Of a DNA stretch of 64,000 bases, positions 54,772 through 63,403 are shown in pieces; the first letter of the stretch is position 1; the number at the start of each line of letters is the position of its first letter. The DNA is from Labedella gwakjiensis. GTDB taxonomy: Bacteria; Actinomycetota; Actinomycetes; Actinomycetales; Microbacteriaceae. The DNA lies in contig NZ_PYAU01000001.1 in NCBI RefSeq assembly GCF_003014675.1, positions 3,472,001 through 3,536,000 on the forward strand. Reading direction: 5' to 3'. The position numbers and the translations under genes are program-made. The notes beneath the pieces were generated by a model that made no database searches, had not been told where the DNA came from, and was given only the letters and a program-made list of their open reading frames with translations.

Positions 54772-57357
54772 ATGAGCAACGCCCTGCCCGACAAGCCCGC
54801 ACTCGAAGGCCTCGAGGAGAAGTGGGGCGCCACGTGGGAGAACGACGGGACCTACCGATTCGATCGTGACGCCGCGGTGTCGCGCGGGCACGGATCGGTG
54901 TACTCGATCGACACTCCCCCGCCCACGGCCTCGGGCTCGCTGCACATCGGGCACGTCTTCAGCTACACCCACACCGACGTGATCGCCCGGTACCAGCGGA
55001 TGCTGGGCCACACGATCTTCTACCCCATGGGCTGGGACGACAACGGCCTGCCCACCGAGCGTCGCGTGCAGAACTACTACGGCGTCCGCTGCGACCCGAC
55101 ACTCCCATACATCGATGGATTCGTCCCGCCCCATGACGGAGGCGAGGGCAAGAGCGTCAAGGCGGCCGATCAGGTGCCCGTGAGCCGCCGCAACTTCATC
55201 GAGCTGTGCGAGCGTCTCACCGTCGAGGACGAGAAGCAGTTCGAGGCGCTCTGGCGTTCCCTCGGACTCTCGGTCGACTGGACACAGAGCTACCGCACGA
55301 TCGACCACGACTCTCTCCGCATCAGCCAGAAGTCATTCCTCCGCAACCTCGAGCGTGGCGAGGCGTACCAGGCCATGGCCCCCACCCTGTGGGACGTCAC
55401 ATTCCGCACGGCGGTGGCCCAGGCCGAACTCGAGGACAAGGACCAGCCGGCCGCGTACCACCGCATCGCGTTCCACCGCCCCGACGGCGGCACGATCGAG
55501 ATCGAGACGACCCGACCGGAGCTGCTTCCCGCCTGTGTCGCCCTCGTGGCCCACCCCGACGATGAGCGCTTCAAGCCGTTCTTCGGAACCACGGTCACGA
55601 CCCCGCTCTTCGGCGTCGAGGTTCCCGTTCTCCCCCATCACCTCGCCCAGCAGGACAAGGGGGCCGGCATCGCGATGGTCTGCACCTTCGGCGACGTGAC
55701 CGACGTCGTGTGGTGGCGCGAGCTCGACCTCCCCAATCGCACGATCATGGGTCGTGACGGTCGCATCATCGCCGAGGCGCCGGACGTGATCACGTCACCT
55801 ACCGGTCTCGAGGCGTGGGAAGCGGTGACCGGGAAGACGGTCTTCAGCGCGAAGCAGGCCGTCGTCGAACTCCTGAAGGAGTCGGGTGACCTCATCGGAG
55901 AGCCACGCTCGATCACGCACCCGGTGAAGTTCTTCGAGAAGGGCGACCGGCCGCTCGAGATCGTCTCGACGCGTCAGTGGTACATCCGCAACGGCGCTCG
56001 GGATGAGGAGCTCAAGGCCCGGCTGCTCGACCTCGGCCGGGAGCTCGAATGGCACCCCGACTTCATGCGCGTCCGCTACGAGAACTGGGTGAACGGACTC
56101 AGCGGTGACTGGCTCATCTCCCGTCAGCGGTTCTTCGGTGTACCCATCCCGCTCTGGTACCCGCTCGACGCCGATGGTGAGCCCGTGCACGACTCCCCCA
56201 TCGTCCCGTCTCCGGAGTCGCTTCCCGTCGACCCGTCGAGCGACGTGCCGGACGGCTACGACGAGTCGCAACGTGGTGCGCCGAACGGCTTCGTCGGTGA
56301 GGTGGACATCATGGACACGTGGGCCACGTCGTCGCTGACCCCTCAGTTGGCCGGCAAGTGGGACACGGATCCCGAGCTCTGGGACGCCGTGTTCCCGTTC
56401 TCGTTGCGACCGCAGGGTCAGGACATCATCCGCACCTGGCTGTTCTCGACGATGCTGCGCTCGGCTCTCGAGTTCGATCAGAAGCCGTGGGACCACGCAG
56501 GGCTGTCCGGCTGGATCCTCGATCCGGACCGCAAGAAGATGTCGAAGTCCAAGGGCAACGTCATCACCCCGGCGGTGATCCTCGAGCAGCATGGATCGGA
56601 CGCTGTCCGATACTGGGCGGCTTCCGCGCGCCTCGGGACGGATGCGGGCTTCGATCCCCAGAACCCGACCCAGGTGAAGATCGGTCGCCGTCTGGCCATC
56701 AAGGTGCTGAACGCGTCCAAGTTCATCCTCTCGTTCCCCGCCGCGGATGACGCACAGGTCACGGAGCCGGTCGACCTCAGCATGCTCGCGACGCTGCGCA
56801 CCGTCGTCGCCGACGCGACCAGGGCGCTTGCGGGATACGACCACGCACGTGCGCTCGAGATCACCGAGAGTTTCTTCTGGACGTTCTGCGACGACTACCT
56901 CGAGCTCGTGAAGGAGCGCGCCTACGCCGAGGGGACCCCGGGGCAGGCCTCCGCCGCCGCCGCCCTCCGGCTCGCCCTCGACGTGCTGCTCCGCCTGTTC
57001 GCGCCGGTCATCCCCTACGCGACGGAGGAGTCCTGGTCATGGTGGCACGACACCTCGGTCCACGTGGCCTCCTGGCCGACGGAGGAGGAGCTCGCCGTGG
57101 CCGCCGGCGGTGACACCGAGCTCCTCGACCTGACGAGCCTCGCTCTCACCTCGATCCGCCGTGCCAAGACGGACGCGAAGGCTTCGCAGAAGACCCCGGT
57201 CTCCTTCGCCGAGATCGCGGCTCCCGCCGAGTCCGCCGAGCGTCTCCGCGCGGTCGCGGGCGATCTGCGAGCCGTCGGCCGCATCGCGGACCTCTCCATC
57301 GTCGAGGGCGGCGACCTCGCGGTCACGCGTGTCGACCTCGCCGTCACCGAATCCTGA
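54772..57357 (+). CDS. valS: Valine--tRNA ligase, non-canonical short type
   Basis: An 861-residue class Ia synthetase for valine. HIGH is at 58-61 in PPPTASGSLHIGHV, and KMSKSKGN lies near 590. Instead of the GTDHAGIATQ block of most bacterial ValRS it has GWDDNGLPTERRVQNYYG (87-104). This is the form I recall from archaeal and Rickettsia-like enzymes (from memory, not tested by alignment). The editing domain is present. The long C-terminal coiled coil of canonical ValRS appears shortened; the end is Ala/Val-rich. ATG has GGAG upstream. GNAT and a small protein follow in the same direction, the first after 11 nt. Confidence 0.93.
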   Translation: MSNALPDKPALEGLEEKWGATWENDGTYRFDRDAAVSRGHGSVYSIDTPPPTASGSLHIGHVFSYTHTDVIARYQRMLGHTIFYPMGWDDNGLPTERRVQNYYGVRCDPTLPYIDGFVPPHDGGEGKSVKAADQVPVSRRNFIELCERLTVEDEKQFEALWRSLGLSVDWTQSYRTIDHDSLRISQKSFLRNLERGEAYQAMAPTLWDVTFRTAVAQAELEDKDQPAAYHRIAFHRPDGGTIEIETTRPELLPACVALVAHPDDERFKPFFGTTVTTPLFGVEVPVLPHHLAQQDKGAGIAMVCTFGDVTDVVWWRELDLPNRTIMGRDGRIIAEAPDVITSPTGLEAWEAVTGKTVFSAKQAVVELLKESGDLIGEPRSITHPVKFFEKGDRPLEIVSTRQWYIRNGARDEELKARLLDLGRELEWHPDFMRVRYENWVNGLSGDWLISRQRFFGVPIPLWYPLDADGEPVHDSPIVPSPESLPVDPSSDVPDGYDESQRGAPNGFVGEVDIMDTWATSSLTPQLAGKWDTDPELWDAVFPFSLRPQGQDIIRTWLFSTMLRSALEFDQKPWDHAGLSGWILDPDRKKMSKSKGNVITPAVILEQHGSDAVRYWAASARLGTDAGFDPQNPTQVKIGRRLAIKVLNASKFILSFPAADDAQVTEPVDLSMLATLRTVVADATRALAGYDHARALEITESFFWTFCDDYLELVKERAYAEGTPGQASAAAALRLALDVLLRLFAPVIPYATEESWSWWHDTSVHVASWPTEEELAVAAGGDTELLDLTSLALTSIRRAKTDAKASQKTPVSFAEIAAPAESAERLRAVAGDLRAVGRIADLSIVEGGDLAVTRVDLAVTES

Positions 57358-57368
57358 ACGGACCGACC

Positions 57369-57848
57369 ATGACCATGATCCGCGCCGCCCGCGACGATGA
57401 TTTCTTCCCGTGGCTGACCCTGTACGAGGGCTATGCCGAGTTCTACCACCAGCCCCTCACTGATCAGCGGTCGGTGAAGACCTGGCAGTGGATCGTGCGC
57501 GGCGACCACGGACTCCGTGCGTTCGTTGCGGAGAACGGCGACGGAGACCTCGTGGGCCTCGCGCATGTCCGCACGATCGCTCAGCCTCTCGAGGGCACGA
57601 CCGCCCTCTACCTCGACGACCTGTTCGTGGCCGAATCCGCGAGGGGTGCCGGAGTCGCCACGGAACTGCTCGAGTTCCTTCGGTCGCTCGCATCATCCGA
57701 AGGCCGCTCGGGTGTCTCCTGGATCACCGCTGACGACAACGCCGCTGCGCAGGCGGTCTACGACAAGCTCGCGACGCGCACCAGCTGGGTGACGTACGAG
57801 ATGGCCGCGCAATCGACCTCCTCCGTCGCAGAGGAGTCGGGTCCGTGA
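57369..57848 (+). CDS. GNAT-family N-acetyltransferase
   Basis: A 159-residue acetyl-CoA-dependent transferase. Motif A, the acetyl-CoA pyrophosphate loop, is VAESARGAGVATELLEFLRSLA (about 86-107), preceded by the strand LYLDDLFVA. The Asn-containing DDNAAAQAVYDKLA near 120-133 is motif B. The substrate is unknown. It starts 11 nt after valS and overlaps the next gene by 4 nt, so it is probably read from the valS promoter. Confidence 0.88.
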   Translation: MTMIRAARDDDFFPWLTLYEGYAEFYHQPLTDQRSVKTWQWIVRGDHGLRAFVAENGDGDLVGLAHVRTIAQPLEGTTALYLDDLFVAESARGAGVATELLEFLRSLASSEGRSGVSWITADDNAAAQAVYDKLATRTSWVTYEMAAQSTSSVAEESGP

Positions 57849-58090
57849 AGCTCGGCACGCGCTGGGGCTTCGGGAGTGCTCCGCCCACGGCGGTGCCGAT
57901 CGGCATCCATGCGGCGATCAGTGAGGCAGAAGCCGCGGCGGGTCCGGCCGGCGAGGGTTCGTCTTGGACGCTCACGTGGCTCGAGGGCCGTCCGATCGCC
58001 ACTCTCGACGACGGTACGACTGTGACGATCGACGGCGGAATCCCGCGCATCAGCACCGTGGACGGCGAGGACGACGCCGACGCCTGGTGA
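57845..58090 (+). CDS. Small protein of unknown function, coupled to GNAT gene
   Basis: An 81-residue soluble protein beginning KLGTRWGFGSAPPTAVPIGIHAAI, with a central acidic region and a beta-like end (WLEGRPIATLDDGTTVTIDGGIPRIS). I do not recognise the family. The GTG start overlaps the GNAT stop as GTGA, which supports expression. It is convergent with the small gene at 58097, only 6 nt away. Confidence 0.65.
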   Translation: MKLGTRWGFGSAPPTAVPIGIHAAISEAEAAAGPAGEGSSWTLTWLEGRPIATLDDGTTVTIDGGIPRISTVDGEDDADAW

Positions 58091-58096
58091 CGTCGC

Positions 58097-58309
58097 TCAG
58101 CGGGGAAGGATGCCCGAATGAGCGATCGCGGCCGCGGTGGAGCGCTTCTCGGAATACCGAGCGATGAGCTGTTCTCGTCGGAACGCACCGTGGGCGCGAC
58201 GGATACCCCACGCTTCGAGGGCACGTCCGAGTCGGATGAGGGCGAGATCCACGCCGTCGGCCGATTCCGTTCCGCGGTCGACGAGCGTTCCCGCAGCGAC
58301 GGTTGTCAT
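58097..58309 (-). CDS. Small unknown protein translationally coupled to ArsR regulator
   Basis: A 70-residue protein, mainly helical: VDLALIRLGRALEAWGIRRAH in the middle and RREQLIARYSEKRSTAAAIAHSG near the end. I do not recognise it. ATG overlaps the ArsR gene stop (ATGA) and has GAGGGGG four bases upstream, a strong ribosome binding site. The coupling suggests it works with or is controlled by the regulator. No membrane segment or signal peptide. Confidence 0.68.
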   Translation of the reverse strand: MTTVAAGTLVDRGTESADGVDLALIRLGRALEAWGIRRAHGAFRREQLIARYSEKRSTAAAIAHSGILPR

Positions 58310-58911
58310 GATTCCCCCTCGAGGCTCTCTGGAAGCGGAAGACTGTTGTACTGGACCGTGACGGGCCGGACCCCGTCGCCCTCCTGGTCGCGATGGCGGT
58401 CCACCCAGGTCTGGAGGAGCGCGTAGACCTCGGAGTTGAGCGCGTCGAGCTGGTCGGCCGTCAGACGCAGATTCGCTGAGGAGAACGTCGCCGCCTCCTG
58501 CCACGCCACGCTCTCACGCTGGAAGTCGTCGACGAAGAACCGTTGGATCTCACGCGTTCGCCTGTTGATCATCTCCCGCAGGACGAACCCGGAGGCCTCT
58601 CGCCCCGACGGAGTGGAGAGGACGTCTGCGCCGCCCATCGTGACGCCGCCCGGCGGCCGTTCCCACCAGCGCTCTCGCGCGGTCCCCTTGCCAGGCACCT
58701 CCCTGATGAGCCCGTGCTTCGCGAGCTGGCGCAGGTGATAGCTCGTCGCGCCCGAGGACTCTCCGAGATGTGCGCCGAGGCCCGAAGCCGTCTGGGCCCC
58801 GTATTGAGACAGGGTGTCGTAGATGGCCACGCGCAGAGGGTGAGCTATGGCCTTCATCGCGGAGATGTCGAGGGTGCGCTCTTCGGCCACGGGGCCGTCA
58901 TCGTCGGTCAT
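58306..58911 (-). CDS. ArsR-type winged-helix transcriptional regulator
   Basis: A 201-residue regulator. The HTH domain occupies about 12-85: LDISAMKAIAHPLRVAIYDTLSQYG, then ASGLGAHLGESSGATSYHLRQLAKHGLI as the recognition region. The C-terminal half is a long helical effector part without the metal-binding Cys of classical ArsR, so a metal is unlikely as ligand. ATG has TACGGT six bases upstream, and 14-bp periodic TGCAAAG repeats lie just beyond, probably its own operator. The 70-residue gene overlaps its end. Confidence 0.88.
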   Translation of the reverse strand: MTDDDGPVAEERTLDISAMKAIAHPLRVAIYDTLSQYGAQTASGLGAHLGESSGATSYHLRQLAKHGLIREVPGKGTARERWWERPPGGVTMGGADVLSTPSGREASGFVLREMINRRTREIQRFFVDDFQRESVAWQEAATFSSANLRLTADQLDALNSEVYALLQTWVDRHRDQEGDGVRPVTVQYNSLPLPESLEGES

Positions 58912-58917
58912 GGCTCG

Positions 58918-58923
58918 ACCGTA
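58918..58923 (-). promoter_or_regulatory. -10 box TACGGT, leaderless promoter of ArsR-type gene
   Basis: TACGGT, six bases (CGAGCC), ATG at 58911 on the minus strand. The CTTTGCA repeat array starts 5 bases beyond it, over the -35 area. Confidence 0.6.
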
Positions 58924-58928
58924 CTACC

Positions 58929-58973
58929 GCAAAGCTTCCTTTGCAAGGGTTTCTTTGCAATGTTTGCTTTGCA
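58929..58973. promoter_or_regulatory. Operator candidate: CTTTGCA repeated every 14 bp, plus one inverted copy
   Basis: CTTTGCA occurs at 58939, 58953 and 58967, each exactly 14 bases apart. The first copy also forms GCAAAG-CTTC-CTTTGC with an inverted half at 58929. The stretch is AT-richer than its surroundings and fills the gap between the methyltransferase end and the ArsR promoter. Confidence 0.7.
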
Positions 58974-58984
58974 CGCTGACGTGC

Positions 58985-59803
58985 TCAGACGCGAGCGATG
59001 ATCTCCCCGTGGGGCATCGAGAACCAGGCGTCATCGTCATCCACCCACGCGGTCCACGCGTCGGACACCGCCTGGAGGTCGGCGAGGGTCGCGACACCGG
59101 CTTCGATCGACTGCGGCGCGAAGCTCGAGGCGACCGCTCGCTCCGCCCAGGCACCGCCCCACCACTCCCGATCCTCTCGGCCGGAGAAGCACCAGATCGA
59201 CGCGGTGCTCGTCACGTCGCTGAATCCGGCCTCATGGGCGAGGGCCTTGAGCGCGCGACCTGCGTTGGGATCGCCCCCGTTCGAGTGGGCCACTCCCTGA
59301 TAGATCCGCATCCACTCGGCCAGACCAGGAAGGAGCGGGTACCAGGACGCCGACAGGTAGATGACGTCGCGAGCCGCGACGATACCGCCTGGTCGCGTCA
59401 CGCGTCGCATCTCGCGGAGTGCCGCGACCGGGTCGCCGAGGTGCTGAAGGACCTGGTGAGCGTGCACGATGTCGAACGAGTCATCCGGGAAGTCGAGGGC
59501 GTACGCGTCACCCGAGGTGAACTCGACATTCCGGAGGCCCTCCGACTCCGCGAGGGCAGTCGCCTGGCCGACGACGTCCGCTGCTGCGTCGAGGCCGACG
59601 ACTCGACCCGGTGCGACACGGCGACCGATGTCGACGGTGATCGTGCCGGGCCCGCTCCCGACGTCGAGCACATCGAGACCCGGTCGGAGATGAGGGGCCA
59701 GGTAGGCGGCGGAGTTGTCGACGGTCCGCCAGGAATGAGCTCGGAGAACACTCGCATGGTGGCCGTGGGTGTATCGCTCGGTGCGTTGTGGTGCGTCAGG
59801 CAT
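58985..59803 (-). CDS. Class I SAM-dependent methyltransferase
   Basis: A 272-residue methyltransferase of the UbiE/Methyltransf_11 kind. Motif I is LDVLDVGSGPGT at about 43-54, the acidic ribose-binding end is VVGLDAAAD near 71, DAYALDF precedes FDIVHAHQVLQHLGDP (motif post-II) near 110-125, and the substrate part is at the C terminus. The substrate is not identifiable; no quinone biosynthesis genes are adjacent. TAGGCT six bases before the ATG gives a leaderless start. It is divergent from the M3 peptidase. Confidence 0.88.
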   Translation of the reverse strand: MPDAPQRTERYTHGHHASVLRAHSWRTVDNSAAYLAPHLRPGLDVLDVGSGPGTITVDIGRRVAPGRVVGLDAAADVVGQATALAESEGLRNVEFTSGDAYALDFPDDSFDIVHAHQVLQHLGDPVAALREMRRVTRPGGIVAARDVIYLSASWYPLLPGLAEWMRIYQGVAHSNGGDPNAGRALKALAHEAGFSDVTSTASIWCFSGREDREWWGGAWAERAVASSFAPQSIEAGVATLADLQAVSDAWTAWVDDDDAWFSMPHGEIIARV

Positions 59804-59809
59804 GTGTCG

Positions 59810-59815
59810 AGCCTA
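59810..59815 (-). promoter_or_regulatory. -10 box TAGGCT, leaderless promoter of methyltransferase
   Basis: TAGGCT, six bases (CGACAC), ATG on the minus strand. Confidence 0.6.
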
Positions 59816-59854
59816 TTGCCCCGTCGTGCGGGATTCCGCCGTGTGACGAGGTCG

Positions 59855-59860
59855 TAGTGT
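59855..59860 (+). promoter_or_regulatory. -10 box TAGTGT, leaderless promoter of M3 peptidase
   Basis: TAGTGT, six bases (ggaggg), ATG at 59867. The GGAGGG touches the ATG and is too close to serve as a normal ribosome binding site, which fits a leaderless start. Confidence 0.55.
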
Positions 59861-59866
59861 GGAGGG

Positions 59867-61906
59867 ATGTCGACACAGGACAACCCTTTCATCGAAGCCA
59901 GCACACTCCCATACCAGCTCCCGCCGTTCGAGCGCATCACCGACGAGCACTACCTTCCCGCGATCGAGGCGGGCATGGCTCAGCAGCGGGAGGAGGTCGA
60001 GGCGATCGCGTCCCAGAGCAAGCCGGCCGATTTCGACAACACCCTCGTGGCGCTCGAGCGTTCCGGTGCGATCCTCTCCCGCGTCCTGCACGTGTTCTAC
60101 AACAAGAGCTCTTCCGATTCCAATGACGCGACGAACGCGATCGAGGAACGGATCGCTCCCCTGCTCGCCGCTCACGAGGACTCGATCCGCCTCGATTCCC
60201 GTCTCTACGCCCGTATCAGCGCATTGTGGGACGCTCGCGACGACCTCGGGCTCGACGACGAGCGGGCGTACCTCCTGGAGCGGTACTACACCGAGTTCAC
60301 GCTCGCAGGCGCCGGCTTGTCCGACGACGAGAAGTCACGACTGACGGAGTACAACGCACGGCTGTCCTCGCTCACCACCGCCTTCGAGAAGAACCTCCTC
60401 GCCGACACGAACGACCTCGCCGTCGTCGTGGAGGACGTTGCGGACCTGGCGGGTCTCAGTTCGGGCGAGATCTCCGCCGCCGCCCAGGCCGCCGCTGATC
60501 GCGGACTCGAGGGCTCGTACGTCATCACACTCGTACTTCCGACCGGTCACCCGTCGCTTGCTTCTCTCCAGAACCGCGACGTGCGCGAGCGCATCATGAC
60601 CGCATCGCGGTCGCGCGGTACGCGTGGCGGTGACCACGACAACCGCTCCGTCCTGCTCGAGATCGTCAAGCTGCGCGCCGAGCGTGCCCGTCTCCTCGGC
60701 TTCGCCGACCATGCGTCGTTCGTGACGGCCGACCAGACGGCGAAGAATCCTGAGAACGTCGCCGATATGCTCGAGCGTCTCGCGCCGGCTGCCGCGCGCA
60801 ACGCCCGTGCGGAACAGGCAGAGCTCGCCCGGGTCTCGGAGACGGGCGCCGTGGAGAGTTGGGACTGGGCGTTCCTCACCGAGATCGTCCGCCGAGAGCG
60901 CTATGCCGTCGACACCGCAGCGATGCGACCGTACTTCGAGTCCGAGCGCGTTTACCACGACGGCATCTTCACTGCGGCCTCGAAGCTCTATGGATTGTCC
61001 TTCACGGAGCGACCCGACCTCGTCGCCTACCACCAGGATGCCCGTGTCTTCGAGGTGTTCGATGAGGACGGCAGCGCCCTCGGCCTCTTCATCCTCGACC
61101 TGTACACGCGCGACTCCAAGCGCGGCGGCGCCTGGATGAATTCGCTCATCGCGCAGAATCGTCTCCTCGACCAGCCCACGATCGTCGTGAACAACCTCAA
61201 CGTCCCCAAGCCGTCGCCCGGGGAGCCGACTCTCCTGAGCTACGACGAGGTCGTGACCGCGTTCCACGAGTTCGGGCACGCGCTGCACGGCCTCCTCGCC
61301 GATGTCACCTTCCCCCGGTTCTCTGGCACGAGCGTCCATCGCGACTTCGTCGAGTTCCCGAGCCAGGTGAACGAGATGTGGATGCTCTGGCCGGAGATCC
61401 TCGCGAACTACGCCGTGCATCACACGACCGGCGAGCCCATGCCGGCAGATCTCGTGCAGAAGCTCCACGAGTCCGCGGCGTTCAATGAGGGGTTCAGCAC
61501 GAGCGAGTATCTCGCGGCCGCGCTTCTCGACCAGGCATGGCACCGCGTCACGGCGGACGAGGAGATCACCGATGTCGCTGCGTTCGAGGCCGCGGCCCTC
61601 GCGCGGGTCGGACTCGACAACCCGTCGGTACCGCCTCGCTATGCGAGCACGTACTTCGCGCACACGTTCTCAGGCGGCTACGACGCCGGCTACTACTCCT
61701 ACATCTGGAGCGAGGTCCTCGACGCCGACACCGTCGAATGGTTCCGCGAGAACGGCGGGCTCACGCGTGAGAACGGAGACCGGTTCCGGCGCTACGTCCT
61801 GGGCATCGGTGGTTCGACGGACCCGATCGCGTCCTACCGGGAGTTCCGCGGCCGCGACGCCGACATCACTCCCCTCCTGAAAAGGCGTGGACTGCTCGCA
61901 GACTGA
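59867..61906 (+). CDS. M3-family zinc oligopeptidase (Dcp/OpdA-like)
   Basis: A 679-residue thimet-type metallopeptidase cleaving short peptides in the cytoplasm. The zinc site is His467-Glu-Phe-Gly-His471 (HEFGH) in VVTAFHEFGHALHGLLADV, and the third ligand region is FVEFPSQVNEMWMLWPEIL (Glu near 493-497). YFAHTFSGGYDAGYYSYIWSEVLDAD near 602-627 shapes the substrate pocket. Length matches the Dcp/oligopeptidase A group. There is no signal peptide. Convergent with clpX across a strong hairpin. It may degrade peptides released by ClpXP-type proteases (inference from function, not context proof). Confidence 0.95.
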   Translation: MSTQDNPFIEASTLPYQLPPFERITDEHYLPAIEAGMAQQREEVEAIASQSKPADFDNTLVALERSGAILSRVLHVFYNKSSSDSNDATNAIEERIAPLLAAHEDSIRLDSRLYARISALWDARDDLGLDDERAYLLERYYTEFTLAGAGLSDDEKSRLTEYNARLSSLTTAFEKNLLADTNDLAVVVEDVADLAGLSSGEISAAAQAAADRGLEGSYVITLVLPTGHPSLASLQNRDVRERIMTASRSRGTRGGDHDNRSVLLEIVKLRAERARLLGFADHASFVTADQTAKNPENVADMLERLAPAAARNARAEQAELARVSETGAVESWDWAFLTEIVRRERYAVDTAAMRPYFESERVYHDGIFTAASKLYGLSFTERPDLVAYHQDARVFEVFDEDGSALGLFILDLYTRDSKRGGAWMNSLIAQNRLLDQPTIVVNNLNVPKPSPGEPTLLSYDEVVTAFHEFGHALHGLLADVTFPRFSGTSVHRDFVEFPSQVNEMWMLWPEILANYAVHHTTGEPMPADLVQKLHESAAFNEGFSTSEYLAAALLDQAWHRVTADEEITDVAAFEAAALARVGLDNPSVPPRYASTYFAHTFSGGYDAGYYSYIWSEVLDADTVEWFRENGGLTRENGDRFRRYVLGIGGSTDPIASYREFRGRDADITPLLKRRGLLAD

Positions 61907-61928
61907 GCGCGGAAGACCCGCGTCACGG

Positions 61929-61966
61929 CGAAGGGCGCCGCATCCCTGAGGATGCGGCGCCCTTCG
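61929..61966. terminator. Bidirectional terminator between M3 peptidase and clpX
   Basis: A perfect 17-bp stem CGAAGGGCGCCGCATCC / GGATGCGGCGCCCTTCG with CTGA loop, about 22 nt past both stops. T-runs are short on either side. Confidence 0.8.
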
Positions 61967-61988
61967 TGACGTTCCGGCGACGGCCGGT

Positions 61989-63266
61989 CTACGCGGACTT
62001 GTCCTGGCGACGCTCGGCGTGGGGCACGATCGTGGGAGCCGCATTGTCGAGAACCGACGCCCGCGTGACGACGACCCGGGCGACCTCGTCGGTCGACGGC
62101 ACCTCGAACATGATCGGTCCGAGGACCTCCTCCATGATGGCGCGGAGACCACGAGCTCCGGTCTTCCGGAGCACCGCGAGGTCGGCGATCGCCTCGAGAG
62201 CATCCGGGGCGAAGTCGAGCTCGACCCCGTCGATCTGGAACATGCGCTGGTACTGCTTCACGAGCGCATTCCGTGGCACGGTCAGGATCTCCATGAGAGC
62301 GTGCTGATCGAGTGGGGTGACGGTCGTGACCACGGGAAGACGGCCGATGAACTCGGGGATGAGACCGAACTTGTGGAGGTCTTCCGGGAGTACCTCGGTG
62401 AAGAGGTCGATCTCATCGAGCTTGGAGTGAAGGGGCGCACCGAAGCCGATGCCCTTCTTGCCGGCGCGGGACGAGATGATCTCCTCGAGCCCCGCGAACG
62501 CCCCGGCCACGATGAACAGCACGTTCGTCGTGTCGATCTGGATGAACTCCTGGTGGGGGTGCTTCCGGCCACCCTGCGGAGGCACCGACGCCACCGTTCC
62601 CTCAAGGATCTTCAAGAGCGCCTGCTGGACGCCCTCGCCCGAAACGTCACGCGTGATCGACGGGTTCTCGGCCTTGCGGGCGATCTTGTCGACCTCGTCG
62701 ATGTAGATGATGCCGGTCTCGGCTCGCTTGACGTCGTAGTCCGCCGCCTGGATGAGCTTGAGGAGGATGTTCTCGACGTCTTCACCGACGTAGCCCGCTT
62801 CGGTGAGCGCCGTGGCGTCAGCGACGGCGAACGGCACGTTCAACCGCTTCGCGAGGGTTTGCGCGAGGTATGTCTTACCGCAACCGGTCGGGCCGATGAG
62901 CAGGATGTTGCTCTTCGCGATCTCGATGTCGTCACCGAGCGAATCCGCACTCGTGAGGGTCGACTTGGCTTTCACACGCTTGTAGTGGTTGTAGACGGCG
63001 ACAGACAGGGCCTTCTTCGCTGCCACCTGCCCGATGACATACTCCTCGAGGAACGAGAAGATCTCCTTGGGCTTCGGGAGCTCGAAGTCACCTGCGGGCT
63101 CTTCGCCCGCTTCGGCGAGACGCTCCTCGATGATCTCGTTGCAGAGCTCGACGCATTCGTCGCAGATGTACACACCGGGGCCGGCGATCAGTTGCTGGAC
63201 CTGCTTCTGGCTCTTGCCGCAGAACGAACACTTCAGGAGGTCTGCGCTCTCGCCTATCCGAGCCAT
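61989..63266 (-). CDS. clpX: ATP-dependent Clp protease ATP-binding subunit ClpX
   Basis: A 425-residue AAA+ unfoldase that feeds substrates to ClpP. The N-terminal zinc domain has Cys13, Cys16, Cys35 and Cys38. Walker A is GPTGCGKT at 115-122, the pore loop is GYVG at 148-151, Walker B is IIYIDEVDK near 176-184, and the ClpP-docking IGF loop is present (KKGIGFGAP). ATG has AGGGAG upstream. A TAGGCT box 42 nt before the ATG and a hairpin separate it from clpP2, so it can be expressed on its own. Confidence 0.98.
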   Translation of the reverse strand: MARIGESADLLKCSFCGKSQKQVQQLIAGPGVYICDECVELCNEIIEERLAEAGEEPAGDFELPKPKEIFSFLEEYVIGQVAAKKALSVAVYNHYKRVKAKSTLTSADSLGDDIEIAKSNILLIGPTGCGKTYLAQTLAKRLNVPFAVADATALTEAGYVGEDVENILLKLIQAADYDVKRAETGIIYIDEVDKIARKAENPSITRDVSGEGVQQALLKILEGTVASVPPQGGRKHPHQEFIQIDTTNVLFIVAGAFAGLEEIISSRAGKKGIGFGAPLHSKLDEIDLFTEVLPEDLHKFGLIPEFIGRLPVVTTVTPLDQHALMEILTVPRNALVKQYQRMFQIDGVELDFAPDALEAIADLAVLRKTGARGLRAIMEEVLGPIMFEVPSTDEVARVVVTRASVLDNAAPTIVPHAERRQDKSA

Positions 63267-63307
63267 GCGGTCACTCCCTCTTAAGCGGTGGTACGTACTG
63301 TTCTGTC

Positions 63308-63313
63308 AGCCTA
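63308..63313 (-). promoter_or_regulatory. -10 box TAGGCT for clpX
   Basis: TAGGCT on the minus strand would start a transcript near 63302, giving a leader of about 35 nt that includes AGGGAG. Confidence 0.45.
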
Positions 63314-63329
63314 GCCGCTCCCTCCGACA

Positions 63330-63374
63330 ACGCTGCGCAACCGCCTCGGCTTTTCGAGGTCGATTGCGCAGCGT
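63330..63374 (-). terminator. Long hairpin in the clpP2-clpX gap
   Basis: Arms ACGCTGCGCAA and TTGCGCAGCGT (11 bp) enclose an internal loop and a second CCTCG/CGAGG stem. No T-run follows, so it is a partial terminator, a processing site or a regulator-binding palindrome. It lies just upstream of the clpX -10 box. Confidence 0.5.
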
Positions 63375-63403
63375 CGTGAGTGGAGCCCGGACGGTGTCCG
63401 GTG

